Positions 1 through 8,728 of a stretch of DNA of 64,000 nucleotides are shown one piece after another. Source of the stretch: Halomicrobium katesii DSM 19301 (GTDB lineage Archaea; Halobacteriota; Halobacteria; Halobacteriales; Haloarculaceae); contig NZ_KB905378.1 in the NCBI RefSeq assembly GCF_000379085.1, positions 2,851,231 through 2,915,230 of the forward strand, read 5' to 3'. How positions within the stretch are numbered: the first letter of the stretch is position 1; each line of letters begins with the position of its first letter. A model generated the notes under the pieces. That model did not search any database and was not told the DNA's origin. It saw only the letters and a program-made list of their open reading frames with translations. A program made the position numbers and the translations under genes.

Positions 1-141
1 CAGCTCCGACAGCGCTCGCTCGACCTGGCGGTCGCGGACGGACTCGCCGCGCTCTCTGATCCGGTCGATCGCCGCGTTCTCCGCCGACCGGGTGGCGTCG
101 CCCCCGGGTTCGCGGTCCGGCTCGGTCAGGTAGTCGGTCAT
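1..141 (-). CDS. N-terminal part of an unidentified protein, runs off the left edge
   Basis: Only the first 47 residues are visible (start MTDYLTEPDREPGG). The segment is charged and helical, and its stretch IRERGESVRDRQVERAL recalls the dimerisation helix of glutamyl-tRNA reductase; that is only a similarity of pattern. The ATG overlaps the stop of the DUF2249 gene upstream by four bases (ATGA), so the two are probably co-transcribed and translationally coupled. Function cannot be assigned from this fragment. Confidence 0.5.
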   Translation of the reverse strand, partial: MTDYLTEPDREPGGDATRSAENAAIDRIRERGESVRDRQVERALSEL

Positions 142-398
142 GCCTTCCAGATCGTCGTCGCGGTCACGTCGTCGCCCTCGACGGTGTCGTAGGCGAAGCC
201 GCGGTCGTCGAGTTTCGGGTACAGGAACTCCGGCGCGCGATCGTTGAACTGGACGACGACCTCGTCGTCGTCGATCTCTGCCAGGGTTTCGAGGGTGGTT
301 TGCAGTGGCTTCGGCGGGCCCAGCGAACGTACGTCGAGTTCGCGGATCGGTGCGTCGTCGGGTGCGTCGGTCGTCTGCAGGGCCTCGGTCGCGTCCAT
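138..398 (-). CDS. DUF2249-family (TusA-like) small protein
   Basis: 86 residues starting at the ATG at 398; the frame is open further upstream but without a good start. The core (about residues 16-84) has the DUF2249 pattern: ELDVRSLGPPKPL at the first strand/helix, an acidic DDDEVVVQF strand, then a D/N-rich turn before PEFLYPKLDDRGF. DUF2249 proteins share the TusA/SirA two-layer fold and are common beside denitrification and respiratory genes in haloarchaea, as here next to norB. The usual TusA Cys is not visible, so sulfur transfer is not supported. It overlaps the next gene by ATGA. Confidence 0.8.
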   Translation of the reverse strand: MDATEALQTTDAPDDAPIRELDVRSLGPPKPLQTTLETLAEIDDDEVVVQFNDRAPEFLYPKLDDRGFAYDTVEGDDVTATTIWKA

Positions 399-486
399 GC
401 GTGAACAGACGGCTGCTCCCGAAGCAACCGTTGTCCCGAACGTGTTCGGCCACACCGACAGCACGCTGGCGGACGAACGGACGGGT

Positions 487-1791
487 ATGAGCGTCATTCC
501 GGCCGCCATCGACGAGTCGAGCGGTCCGCCGACTGCGATCCCGCTCGCCCACTTCCTCGTGGCACTGGCGTACCTGGTCGCGGGAGTGGCGACTGCCGCG
601 GTGACGACCGGCTGGGCGGGGCAGGTCGCTCACGTCCACCTGTTCGTCGCGGGCTGGATCTGTCTGACCATCCTCGGGGCGATGACGCAGTTCGTCCCGG
701 TCTGGTCGGGCGTCTCCCTGCACTCCAGACGGCTGGCGGTCCTCCAGTTGCCCCTCGCGGGGCTCGGGTTCGCCGGCCTGGCCGCTGGCTTCCTCACGGG
801 CGCGCTCGGGCTGCTCCCGATCGCTGGCGTGCTCGCGGTCGCCGGTGTCTGGCTCTTCGCCTACAATCTCGCCCGGACGCTCGCCGGGGCCCGTCCCTTC
901 GATGCCACGGAGTCACACTTCGTCGTCGCCGTCGGCTGGTTCGTGGTCGTGCCCACGCTGGGGATGGTGCTGGCGGTCGACTTCGCCGCGAGCGCGCTCC
1001 CCGCTGTAGGCCTCACCCACGCGACCGTCCGCTCGGCCCACGCGACGGCGGCGATCTTCGGTGCCGTGCTCACGACGGTGCTCGGGGCGCTCTACCAGCT
1101 GGCGACGATGTTCACCCAGACCGAACTCGGTCCGATCGAGCGGCGCTTCCAGCGGATCGAAACGTTCGCGTACCCCGTCGGCGTGGCGGCGCTCGTCGCG
1201 GGCCGGCTGTTCGGCGTCGCACCGATCGCCCGCGCTGGCGGGGTGGTCGTCGCCCTCTCAGTGCTGGGCATCGCCGTCGTCGTCGCCAACAGGCTCCGCC
1301 AGACCCGCGTCGAGTGGACGCCGATGCTCACCCGCTACGGACTCGCGGCAGCGGGGCTGGGCGCGTGGGCGGTCGCGGCACTGGTCGGCTGGTCGCGGAA
1401 CGCGCTCGGGACGGCCGTCACCTTCGGCGGCCCGGCGACGGGCCCGCTGTTACTGGCCGGCGGTCTGGCCTTCGTCGTCCTCGGAACGCTGTACCACATC
1501 GTTCCGTTTCTCGTGTGGGTCGACCGCTACAGCGATCAGGTCGGCCTCGAACCGGTGCCGATGGTCGACGACCTCTATCTCGACCGGCTGGCGGTCGTCG
1601 ACGGCGTCGCCTACACCGCCGGGATCGCGCTGGTCGTCCTCGGTTCGGTCGCTCCCGACCTCCTCCCGTCGCCCGCGATCACTGCGGGCTGGGGACTGGC
1701 GGCCCTGGGCGCACTCGCCTTCGCGGCGAACCTGCTGCTGGTCGTCGTCGAACACGGCGACTACTCCGTCGGGACCCTCGTCAGCGCGTGA
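487..1791 (+). CDS. Polytopic membrane protein of the nitric-oxide-reductase neighbourhood (NnrS / oxidase-subunit-I-like)
   Basis: 434 residues with about 12 hydrophobic segments. The frame is open back to 244, but the hydrophobic protein starts at the ATG at 487 (MSVIPAAIDE), which I choose. Histidines sit inside or at the edge of membrane segments (AHVHLF, THATVRSAHATAAIF, GTLYHIVPF), reminiscent of NnrS and of haem-copper-oxidase subunit I relatives; haem binding is not shown. It is divergent from the DUF2249 gene and about 900 bp from norB, so a role in nitric oxide response or respiration is an inference from position. Family assignment is moderate at best. Confidence 0.7.
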   Translation: MSVIPAAIDESSGPPTAIPLAHFLVALAYLVAGVATAAVTTGWAGQVAHVHLFVAGWICLTILGAMTQFVPVWSGVSLHSRRLAVLQLPLAGLGFAGLAAGFLTGALGLLPIAGVLAVAGVWLFAYNLARTLAGARPFDATESHFVVAVGWFVVVPTLGMVLAVDFAASALPAVGLTHATVRSAHATAAIFGAVLTTVLGALYQLATMFTQTELGPIERRFQRIETFAYPVGVAALVAGRLFGVAPIARAGGVVVALSVLGIAVVVANRLRQTRVEWTPMLTRYGLAAAGLGAWAVAALVGWSRNALGTAVTFGGPATGPLLLAGGLAFVVLGTLYHIVPFLVWVDRYSDQVGLEPVPMVDDLYLDRLAVVDGVAYTAGIALVVLGSVAPDLLPSPAITAGWGLAALGALAFAANLLLVVVEHGDYSVGTLVSA

Positions 1792-1817
1792 ACGGTTCGC
1801 TCACGCCAACTGCGAGG

Positions 1818-2150
1818 TCAGTCGACGTACAGCGAGTAGAGGATGATGGCGAAGGCGACCGTCGTCAGGAGGCTCTGGACGAAGACACTGACCACGAGCC
1901 AGTCCTGGAAGCCGCTCTCGGGGAGCCACGCGAGACGAGCCAGGATCCTGGGGACGAAGATGTCGATCACGCCCCCGATCAACGCCCCAAATGTCATTAT
2001 CCCGAACCCCCACGAGAGGGCCTGTAACTCTCTGGCGCTCGTTCGCTGGTAGGCCCGATAGGAGTAGTACGTAATCAGCCCACCGAGGATGAGCGTGAGC
2101 GTCTTCGTCGCGACGATACCGACCTGTGAACTGGGGACATGTGGGCTCAT
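1818..2150 (-). CDS. Small haloarchaeal membrane protein paired with a wHTH regulator (DUF7521-like)
   Basis: 110 residues, three predicted membrane helices (about residues 11-30, 46-66, 83-105). Its ATG overlaps the stop of the upstream wHTH gene by four bases, giving a two-gene operon that is a recurrent haloarchaeal pair (wHTH plus three-helix membrane protein). No catalytic motif is visible. It may act as a membrane sensor or anchor for the regulator, but this is inferred only from the conserved pairing. Confidence 0.75.
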   Translation of the reverse strand: MSPHVPSSQVGIVATKTLTLILGGLITYYSYRAYQRTSARELQALSWGFGIMTFGALIGGVIDIFVPRILARLAWLPESGFQDWLVVSVFVQSLLTTVAFAIILYSLYVD

Positions 2151-2524
2151 GTTTCTTTTCTGACCTCCGACCAGAGGTTTTCGAGGCGTTCGTCCGGCGT
2201 CCGAGGCCGGTGAGAGATCTCGACTTCGAACGTCCGGTCGTCGTCCAGCGAGATGACGACGTCTTCGAAGCTGATCGCGTAGCGGCTGGCGTGTTGTCCG
2301 TCGGGACGCACCTCGACGCCCTCGTGGAGCAGCGACGCCTCCGTCAGCAGTTCGAGCTTCCGGTAGGTCGTCGATAGCGGTACGCCGCTTTCCTCCGCGA
2401 TCTCGCTGGCTGTCATCGGTTCTTCCAGGACGCTGACAATCGCCCGACAGTCCTCGTCGTCCAGCGCGTCGAGCACGTCCTCTAGCGCCGGCGACAACTC
2501 GTCTTCGAACGGGTCCCGGACCAT
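2147..2524 (-). CDS. ArsR-like winged-helix transcriptional regulator
   Basis: 125 residues from the ATG at 2524 (MVRDPFEDEL). Residues about 17-70 form a winged helix-turn-helix (ALDDEDCRAIVSVLEEPMTA, then SEIAEESGVPLSTTYRKLELL as recognition region), followed by an all-beta C-terminal segment (FEDVVISLDD..FEVEISHR). The gene is divergent from norB across 186 bp, so it is a candidate regulator of norB and of its own two-gene operon. No metal-binding cysteine pair is evident; the signal it senses is unknown. Confidence 0.8.
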   Translation of the reverse strand: MVRDPFEDELSPALEDVLDALDDEDCRAIVSVLEEPMTASEIAEESGVPLSTTYRKLELLTEASLLHEGVEVRPDGQHASRYAISFEDVVISLDDDRTFEVEISHRPRTPDERLENLWSEVRKET

Positions 2525-2710
2525 CCGTGACAGAATCTCACCTGTGGAGGGGTAAAACAGCACCGACACGGACTGACGAGTTCGGCCGTCATACTGCGGC
2601 TCTTGTCGGTATCGCCGCCGCCCGCGCCGACGGTGAACATGTTCGCCCCGTCGCCCGGTGCTGAGAACCCGACGCGGATTGATGTAGGGAGTCGGCCAAT
2701 CGCCACCTGT

Positions 2711-4999
2711 ATGCAAGTACAACGTGCGACGATCGCGAAGATCATCGCGGTGGTCTTCGTGTTCAATCTGATCGTCATGGGCGGTGGTGCCTGGCTCGCG
2801 TACCAGTCGGCACCGCCGATTCCCGACGAAGTCGTCGGACCCGACGGCGACACGATCGTGACCGGACAGGAGATCAGAGACGGCAAGAAGGCGTTCCAGA
2901 AGGACGGGCTGATGAACCACGGCTCGATCCTGGGCAACGGTGCGTACTACGGGCAGGACTACACTGCGGACACGCTGGACCTGAAGGTCCAGCACATGCG
3001 GGACTACTACGCCCAGAAGCGCCACGACAGCGCGTACGAGGCCCTCGAAAGCGACGAGCAGGCCGCCGTCGCCGACGTGGTCGAGCGGGACCTCGACGGC
3101 GAGTACGGCGGGGGCCCGATCGAGTACTCCGCGGCGGAGGCCTACGCCCACGAGCAGGTCCGCCAGGAGTACGTCGAACGCTACCACGAGGGCGACCACG
3201 AGCGCGGCGTGCCCGTCGACATGATCGACAGCGAGGAGGCGGCCCGCCAGTTCGCGGACTTCGCGCTGTGGACGGCGTGGTTCTCCCACACCGACCGACC
3301 GGACGGCGACCACTCCTACACGAACGACTGGCCCTTCCAGCCCGGTGCCGGTAACGACGCGACGGCGGCGGCGATGACCTGGAGCGTCATCGCGATGGTC
3401 CTGCTGGTCGCTGGGGCCGGCTTCGGCGTCTGGCTGTACAAGTCGATCTCGCTCCCCGAACCGTCCGCGAAGGGAATTTCCGTCCCCGAACCCGGCGACG
3501 TGAAGGTGTTCCCCAGCCAGCGGGCCGCCTTGCGATTCGTGCCGGTCGCCGCCGGGCTCTTCCTGGCACAGGTGTTACTGGGGGGATTACTGGCGCACTT
3601 CTACATCGAGCGAGCCGGCTTCTTCGGCGTCGAAGAGATATTCGGCGTCCACATCCTCCAGCTCCTCCCCTTCGCCATCGCCAAGACCTGGCACATCGAT
3701 CTGGGGATCCTCTGGATCGCCGCGACGTGGCTCGGGGCCGGACTGTTCCTCCCGCCGCTGCTGACGGGCCACGAGCCGGATCGCCAGTCGACGTACGTCA
3801 ACGGGCTGTTGGCGGCGATCGTCGTGGTCGTCGTCGGCGGTCTCGGCGGGATCTGGCTCGGCTCCAAGGGGTACATCGACGGCGGCCTCTGGTGGATCCT
3901 GGGCAACGAGGGCCTGGAGTACCTCGAAGTCGGGAAGCTCTGGCAGTTCGGCATCCTCGCGGGCTTTCTCATCTGGGCCGTCCTCTCGGTTCGGGGCCTG
4001 AAGCCGCTGCTCGATAGGGAACCCAGCTACGGGCTCGCACACATGATCCTCTATGCCGGCGGCTCCATCGCCCTCCTGTTTACCGCGGGCTTTCTCTTTA
4101 CCCCGGACACCAACATCGCCGTCACGGAGTTCTGGCGCTGGTGGGTCGTCCACATGTGGGTCGAAGGGGCCTTCGAGTTCTTCATCGTCGCCATCATCGG
4201 GCTGACGCTGGTGTCGATGAACCTCCTGAAGCGCCGCAGCGCCGAGAAGGCGGTCATGCTCCAGGCGCTGCTGGTGATGTCGACCGGCGTCATCGGCGTC
4301 TCCCATCACTACTGGTGGATCGGGATGCCCGACATCTGGGTACCCATCGGGAGCGTCTTTTCGACGCTGGAGCTGATCCCGCTGGTGTTCATCCTCTACG
4401 AGGCACTGAGCCAGTACCGCGCTATGACCGGGGCCGGCGAGAGCTTCCCCTACCGGCTCCCGTTCATGTTCATCATCGCCAGCGGCGTCTGGAACTTCGT
4501 CGGCGCTGGGGTGCTGGGCTTTTTCATCAACCTTCCGTTGATCAACTACTACGAGCACGGCACCTACCTCACCGTCGGTCACGCCCACGCCGCGATGTTC
4601 GGGGCCTTCGGCTTCCTCGCGCTGGGGATGGTCACGTACATGCTCCAGATCGCCATCGAACCCGACCGCTGGGACGGCACCTGGCTTCGCTACGCCTTCT
4701 GGTGCTGGAACGTCGGGCTGGCGCTGATGGTGTTCGTCTCCGTGCTGCCGGTCGGCTTCCTCCAGCTGGAGGCGATCTTCACCGGGAGCTACGCGGCCGG
4801 CCGGAGCCTACCGTTCTACAACCAGCCGCTCGTCCAGACCCTCTTCTGGGCCCGTCTGCCCGGCGACACGCTGATGGTCCTGGGGACGGTCATCTACGCG
4901 GCCGACATCGTCCGCAAGCGATTCGTCCTCCGAGAGACTGCGGAGGACCCGGACGTCGACGACGTCGCCGTCGCGAAAGGCGTCCTCGACGACGACTAA
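2711..4999 (+). CDS. norB: Nitric oxide reductase, single-subunit quinol-dependent type (qNor/NorZ)
   Basis: 762 residues, the usual size for qNor. Integral membrane enzyme reducing 2 NO to N2O with electrons from quinol. Residues 1-230 are the extra N-terminal part typical of qNor: one helix, then a large extracytoplasmic domain (QEIRDGKKAFQKDGLMNHGS). The oxidase-like core follows with metal-ligand His regions WRWWVVHMWVEGAFEFF, VSHHYWWIGMPDIW and TVGHAHAAMFGAFG. The ATG at 2711 is chosen because the first membrane helix follows directly; an upstream in-frame extension to 2603 is not hydrophobic. A weak TATA-like ATTGATGTA at 2678-2686 lies 25-33 nt before it. Confidence 0.95.
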   Translation: MQVQRATIAKIIAVVFVFNLIVMGGGAWLAYQSAPPIPDEVVGPDGDTIVTGQEIRDGKKAFQKDGLMNHGSILGNGAYYGQDYTADTLDLKVQHMRDYYAQKRHDSAYEALESDEQAAVADVVERDLDGEYGGGPIEYSAAEAYAHEQVRQEYVERYHEGDHERGVPVDMIDSEEAARQFADFALWTAWFSHTDRPDGDHSYTNDWPFQPGAGNDATAAAMTWSVIAMVLLVAGAGFGVWLYKSISLPEPSAKGISVPEPGDVKVFPSQRAALRFVPVAAGLFLAQVLLGGLLAHFYIERAGFFGVEEIFGVHILQLLPFAIAKTWHIDLGILWIAATWLGAGLFLPPLLTGHEPDRQSTYVNGLLAAIVVVVVGGLGGIWLGSKGYIDGGLWWILGNEGLEYLEVGKLWQFGILAGFLIWAVLSVRGLKPLLDREPSYGLAHMILYAGGSIALLFTAGFLFTPDTNIAVTEFWRWWVVHMWVEGAFEFFIVAIIGLTLVSMNLLKRRSAEKAVMLQALLVMSTGVIGVSHHYWWIGMPDIWVPIGSVFSTLELIPLVFILYEALSQYRAMTGAGESFPYRLPFMFIIASGVWNFVGAGVLGFFINLPLINYYEHGTYLTVGHAHAAMFGAFGFLALGMVTYMLQIAIEPDRWDGTWLRYAFWCWNVGLALMVFVSVLPVGFLQLEAIFTGSYAAGRSLPFYNQPLVQTLFWARLPGDTLMVLGTVIYAADIVRKRFVLRETAEDPDVDDVAVAKGVLDDD

Positions 5000-5124
5000 C
5001 CGCGCGCTGCCGCCGCTCTTTCGCGCGCCCGGCAGGGTTTCGCACGCCGCCTCGGTACGATCTCTCTACTGACAGGATAAGCAAGGGTTAAACCGGTCGA
5101 AAGCATACGGATGCTAACCCTTCG

Positions 5125-5898
5125 ATGACCACCGACGATCTCGGGGCCGTTCCCGAGTCGCCCGACGCACTGCTTGCCGACCCCCGCATTCGTACCGATC
5201 ACTTCCGTCTCCTCGAAGATCCGGACGGAGCCGTCCTCCTGATCGGCGTCGTCCACGACCACCCTGCCAGCGTCTACCGTGTCGACAGCGCGATCCGGGC
5301 GCTCGATCCCGACACGGTCGCGGTCGAACTCCCGCCGCTCGCGCTTCCCCTGTTCGAAGCGGGCGGCGAGGGAGAGATGAGCGCTGCACTCGCCGCGACC
5401 GACGCCGATAGCGCGGCGATCGACGCTCACGGCCCCCGGTTCCTGGCGGCGCTGGTCGACGAGATCCGCGACCGCTCGCCCGACCGTGAGACGCTCGGTC
5501 GAATCGCCTCCAACGCGATCACAGTCGGCCGGCAGGCACTGTCCTGTCGTCTCGCGAGCGTCTTCGGTCGCGATCGGTTCCCGACGCCGCTGGCCGACGG
5601 GGGGATCGACCTCGACGTCGAGCGGCCGGGCGATCCCGCGACCGTCGCCGAACACGAACGCCGACACCTCTCGCGGAGCTTCTCGGTCCTGCGAGCCTTC
5701 GAGCGCCCGGCGGCCGACGAGATCGCCGACGCCGCTCGCGAGCGCACGATGGCGCGGGCGTTGGCCGGAACCGACGGGACCGCAGTCGCCGTCGTCGGCT
5801 TCGAACACCTCGACGGGATCGTCGCGGAACTGCGGGATCGCGGAGCCACGTCGCTGTCCGTCGACGCCGGGACTCTGTGCGAGTACGCGGAAAAATAG
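5125..5898 (+). CDS. TraB/Tiki-like domain protein
   Basis: 257 residues. The N-terminal third has the TraB/PrgY signature: a short strand followed by a GxxH element (LLIGVVHDHPASVY, about residues 38-51) and later VAVELPPLALPLFE (about 68-81); the C-terminal part has VAVVGFEHLDGI, the second conserved strand-His element. TraB-fold proteins include pheromone-shutdown PrgY and the Tiki proteases; catalytic activity in archaeal members is unproven. Unlike many archaeal TraB proteins it has no C-terminal membrane helices. The ATG at 5125 is the first start after a stop-rich spacer. Confidence 0.7.
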   Translation: MTTDDLGAVPESPDALLADPRIRTDHFRLLEDPDGAVLLIGVVHDHPASVYRVDSAIRALDPDTVAVELPPLALPLFEAGGEGEMSAALAATDADSAAIDAHGPRFLAALVDEIRDRSPDRETLGRIASNAITVGRQALSCRLASVFGRDRFPTPLADGGIDLDVERPGDPATVAEHERRHLSRSFSVLRAFERPAADEIADAARERTMARALAGTDGTAVAVVGFEHLDGIVAELRDRGATSLSVDAGTLCEYAEK

Positions 5899-5977
5899 CG
5901 GTCCGGAACACGACCGGGAGGGCAGTAGCAGCGTCACCGGCTACTGCGATGGGGGGTTCACTGGGATCCGAGTGTAA

Positions 5978-6220
5978 TCAGGGATTGCGCTTGATATGCA
6001 CCTCGTCGTCCGATATCTGGGACACTTCCGAGTGATTGAGCTCGTACACGTCTTCGCTGTCCGATGTCCAGCCCAGTTTGCTCCGGATGCTCTGGTTCAG
6101 TGAGGACTCGGGCTTGACGTGTGCGTTGCTCCCTTTGATGTCTTCGATCGTACCGACCATATCGCCGTCGGCTGTCAGTACGTTCTTGCCTCTGTCTTCG
6201 GCCATGAAGTCTCGTGGCAT
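5978..6220 (-). CDS. PRC-barrel domain protein
   Basis: 80 residues from the ATG at 6220 (MPRDFMAEDRGKNV). The pattern GKNVLTADGDMVGTIEDI, followed by a short helix and beta strands to the end, is a PRC-barrel as in photosynthetic reaction centre H subunits and RimM. Haloarchaea carry many such single-domain proteins, often linked to stress or RNA-associated functions. It stands alone here. Divergent from the small peptide gene at 6479 across 258 bp in which I see no other gene. Confidence 0.8.
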   Translation of the reverse strand: MPRDFMAEDRGKNVLTADGDMVGTIEDIKGSNAHVKPESSLNQSIRSKLGWTSDSEDVYELNHSEVSQISDDEVHIKRNP

Positions 6221-6478
6221 GGTAAACCGCCGTCCCGGGGTCGCCGGGCGGCAACCGTTGAGTGACACCAGCCCGCATTAAGTATAAATTCGTTATTTTC
6301 CCAGCTCTCCTCTCGATATCTGTCCCTTTTCGCCGCTCCGCTGACCGTCTCATACCGCCGATCCTACCGATCGTAGGATCGGCTTTTCGCCGTCCGTCTC
6401 CCGAACCGGTGCGTCCCCGTTCCCAGCCGGTGGGAACGCGGTCCCCCGGTTTTGTGGGTCAGAGCGTAACCGTCGGGT

Positions 6479-6748
6479 ATGCCAGACGACCCCCTGTCAG
6501 TCACCGTCGACGAACCGCGGGACGCTGTCTCTCGGGAGTGGGAACTGTTCGTCCGCGAGCACGAGTCGGACCCGCTCACGCACGCGGGCAGCGTCAGCGC
6601 GCCGTCGGCCGACATCGCCCGCGAACAGGCTCGGCAGCTGTTCGACTGGAGCGCCGAGGCGCTGTGGCTCTGTCCCGCCGAGGCGGTCGAGCGGTGCCAG
6701 GCCGAGCGTGCCTCGGCCGTCGCCGCCACGGAGGTCGACGAGGCGTGA
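6479..6748 (+). CDS. Htur_1727-type radical-SAM partner peptide (candidate RiPP precursor or carrier)
   Basis: 89 residues. The body SREWELFVREHESDPLTHAGSV, then REQARQLFDWSAEALWLCPAEAV resembles the haloarchaeal family named as radical SAM-partnered protein, Htur_1727 type. It immediately precedes a radical SAM/SPASM gene and their codons overlap (GTGA at 6745-6748). The single Cys in LWLCPAE and aromatic residues around it are possible modification sites, but nothing in the sequence proves modification. Family recognition is from memory of the pattern. Confidence 0.7.
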   Translation: MPDDPLSVTVDEPRDAVSREWELFVREHESDPLTHAGSVSAPSADIAREQARQLFDWSAEALWLCPAEAVERCQAERASAVAATEVDEA

Positions 6749-7962
6749 TCTCCGTCAGCAAACTCCTCTGTGACCTCGACGCAGAGGGCGACGGGCTGCG
6801 CTACGACGCGGCCGAGGACTCTCGGAAAGAACAGATCCGCGACCGCAAGCAGCGCCGGCCGGTCGTCGTCTGGAACGTCACCAAGCAGTGCAACCTCTAC
6901 TGTGACCACTGCTACGCCGCCGCCGACACCGAGGTCGCAGACGGCGAGCTGTCGACGGCCGAGGGGAAGGCGATGCTCGACGGGCTGGCCGACTACGGCG
7001 TCCCCGTCGTCCTCTTCTCGGGCGGCGAACCGCTCGTTCGGGACGACCTCGAAGAGCTGATCGCCTACGCCGACGACCTGGGCGTTCGTCCGGTGCTCTC
7101 GACCAACGGCACGCTCATCACCGAGGACCGGGCCCGCTCGCTCCGGGACGCCGGTCTGAAGTACGCCGGGGTCTCCGTCGACGGGCTCCCCGAGCGCAAC
7201 GACGCCTTCCGCGGGAAAGAGGGCGCGTTCGACGCCGCCGTTCGAGGGATCCGCAACTCCCTGGACGCGGGCCTCAAGACCGGCCTGCGGTACACGATCA
7301 CAGAACGCAACGCGCCGGACCTCACGGGCGTCGTCGACTTGCTCAGCGACAAAGGGCTCGATCGCTTCTGCTTCTATCACCTCGACTACGGCGGGCGGGG
7401 GACGGAGATCCTCGACACCGACCTGACGCCCGAACAGCGCCGCGACGCCGTCGAGACGGTCTGTGACATGACCCGGGACTACCACGAGCGCGGCGAGGAG
7501 ATCGAGACGCTGCTGGTCGGCAACTACGCCGACGCCGCTTACATCGTCGAGTACGCGCGCGAACACTACGGCGAGGCCAAGGCCCGCACCGTCTACGAGT
7601 ACCTCCGGACCAACGGCGGCGATCCCACGGGCGAACGGGTCGCCGACGTGGACTACCAGGGCAACGTCCATCTCACGCAGTTCTGGCAGAACTACTCGCT
7701 TGGCAACGTCCGGGACCGCTCCTTCGGCGCGATCTGGGAGGACGAGTCGAATCCCCTGCTCTCGGCGCTCCGGGACCGCGAGTCCCGCCTGACCGGGAAG
7801 TGCGCCGACTGTGCGTACAAGGCGGTCTGCCGCGGGGGCTCCCGCCTGCGCGCGCTGACCGTCGAGGACGACCTCTTCGCCCCCGATCCGCAGTGTTACC
7901 TCACCGACGAGGAGATCCAGACGCCACCGCCGACGCGACCCGACACGGGGACGGCGGACTGA
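6745..7962 (+). CDS. Radical SAM/SPASM-domain enzyme
   Basis: 405 residues. The start is the GTG at 6745, which overlaps the upstream TGA; the longer upstream frame has no support. The radical SAM motif CNLYCDHC (CxxxCxxC) lies near residue 49 in NVTKQCNLYCDHCYAAAD, the SAM-binding GGE in LFSGGEPLVRDD follows, and the C-terminal SPASM-type cluster region reads CADCAYKAVCRGGSRLRA with a last Cys in DPQC. The layout also fits the haem-pathway enzymes AhbD/NirJ, so iron-coproporphyrin decarboxylation is an alternative to peptide modification. The coupled small partner gene favours a peptide- or carrier-related role. Confidence 0.85.
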   Translation: MISVSKLLCDLDAEGDGLRYDAAEDSRKEQIRDRKQRRPVVVWNVTKQCNLYCDHCYAAADTEVADGELSTAEGKAMLDGLADYGVPVVLFSGGEPLVRDDLEELIAYADDLGVRPVLSTNGTLITEDRARSLRDAGLKYAGVSVDGLPERNDAFRGKEGAFDAAVRGIRNSLDAGLKTGLRYTITERNAPDLTGVVDLLSDKGLDRFCFYHLDYGGRGTEILDTDLTPEQRRDAVETVCDMTRDYHERGEEIETLLVGNYADAAYIVEYAREHYGEAKARTVYEYLRTNGGDPTGERVADVDYQGNVHLTQFWQNYSLGNVRDRSFGAIWEDESNPLLSALRDRESRLTGKCADCAYKAVCRGGSRLRALTVEDDLFAPDPQCYLTDEEIQTPPPTRPDTGTAD

Positions 7963-8041
7963 CAGCGAGACACCGTCGCGCGACGCGTGGCCGCTGGCCG
8001 CGACCGAGGCGCTTTTGCCGACCGCTACAGTACGTTCGCCC

Positions 8042-8728
8042 GTGCTAACGGTCGAGCTCCACTCCCACTCTGCGCTGTCCTACGACGGCCGCGATCCGGT
8101 CGAGCTCCTGCTCGAACAGGCCGAGGCAGTCGGTCTGGACGCGCTGGCCGTCACCGACCACGACGAGATCGACGCGAGCCTCGAAGCCGCCCGGCTCGCG
8201 CCCGAGTACGGACTGGTCGGCATTCCGGGGGCGGAGATCTCCAGCCAGGCCGGCCACGTCCTGGGGCTGGGCATCGAGGAGCTCGTCCCGGCCGGGCTCT
8301 CCTTTTCCGAGACGCTCGACCGCATCCACGAGCAGGGCGGCGTCGCCGTCGTCCCCCATCCCTTCCAGGAGTCTCGCAGCGGCGTCCTGGACAGGATCTC
8401 GAAAGACGAGCTGACGGCGGCCGACGCCATCGAGGTGTACAACTCCCGGCTGCTGACCGGGCGCTCGAACCGACAGGCCCACCAGTTCGCCAGTCGCCGC
8501 GGGCTGCCGATGACCGCCGGCAGCGACGCCCATATCAGCGAGATGGTCGGGCAGGCGGTGACACACGTCGACACCGACGAGCGAAGCGTCGAGGCGATTC
8601 TCGACGCCATCCGGGCGGGACAGACGACGGTCGAGGGCAAGCGCACGCCTTGGCACATCAGCTTCCGCCAGGCCGCTGGCGGGGCCAAGCGCCGGGTGAA
8701 GAACCGCTTCTCGCAGTTGATCGAATGA
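8042..8728 (+). CDS. PHP-domain metal-dependent phosphoesterase
   Basis: 228 residues starting at a GTG at 8042 (VLTVELHSHSALSYDG); a TTG 27 bases earlier is possible but the protein family starts at this strand. PHP metal ligands are visible: HSHS near the N-terminus, VTDHDEID, PGAEIS, PHPF and GSDAH near the C-terminus. PHP proteins hydrolyse phosphate esters, e.g. nucleoside 3',5'-bisphosphates or RNA ends. The stop overlaps the next start by ATGA, so it is coupled to the asparagine-synthase-like gene. Confidence 0.88.
   Translation: MLTVELHSHSALSYDGRDPVELLLEQAEAVGLDALAVTDHDEIDASLEAARLAPEYGLVGIPGAEISSQAGHVLGLGIEELVPAGLSFSETLDRIHEQGGVAVVPHPFQESRSGVLDRISKDELTAADAIEVYNSRLLTGRSNRQAHQFASRRGLPMTAGSDAHISEMVGQAVTHVDTDERSVEAILDAIRAGQTTVEGKRTPWHISFRQAAGGAKRRVKNRFSQLIE

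Noticed and set aside
6745-7962. Plain annotation as haem d1 protein NirJ
   Set aside because: The motif layout fits, but no other d1 or haem genes are adjacent, and the coupled small partner argues for another role; kept as an alternative only.
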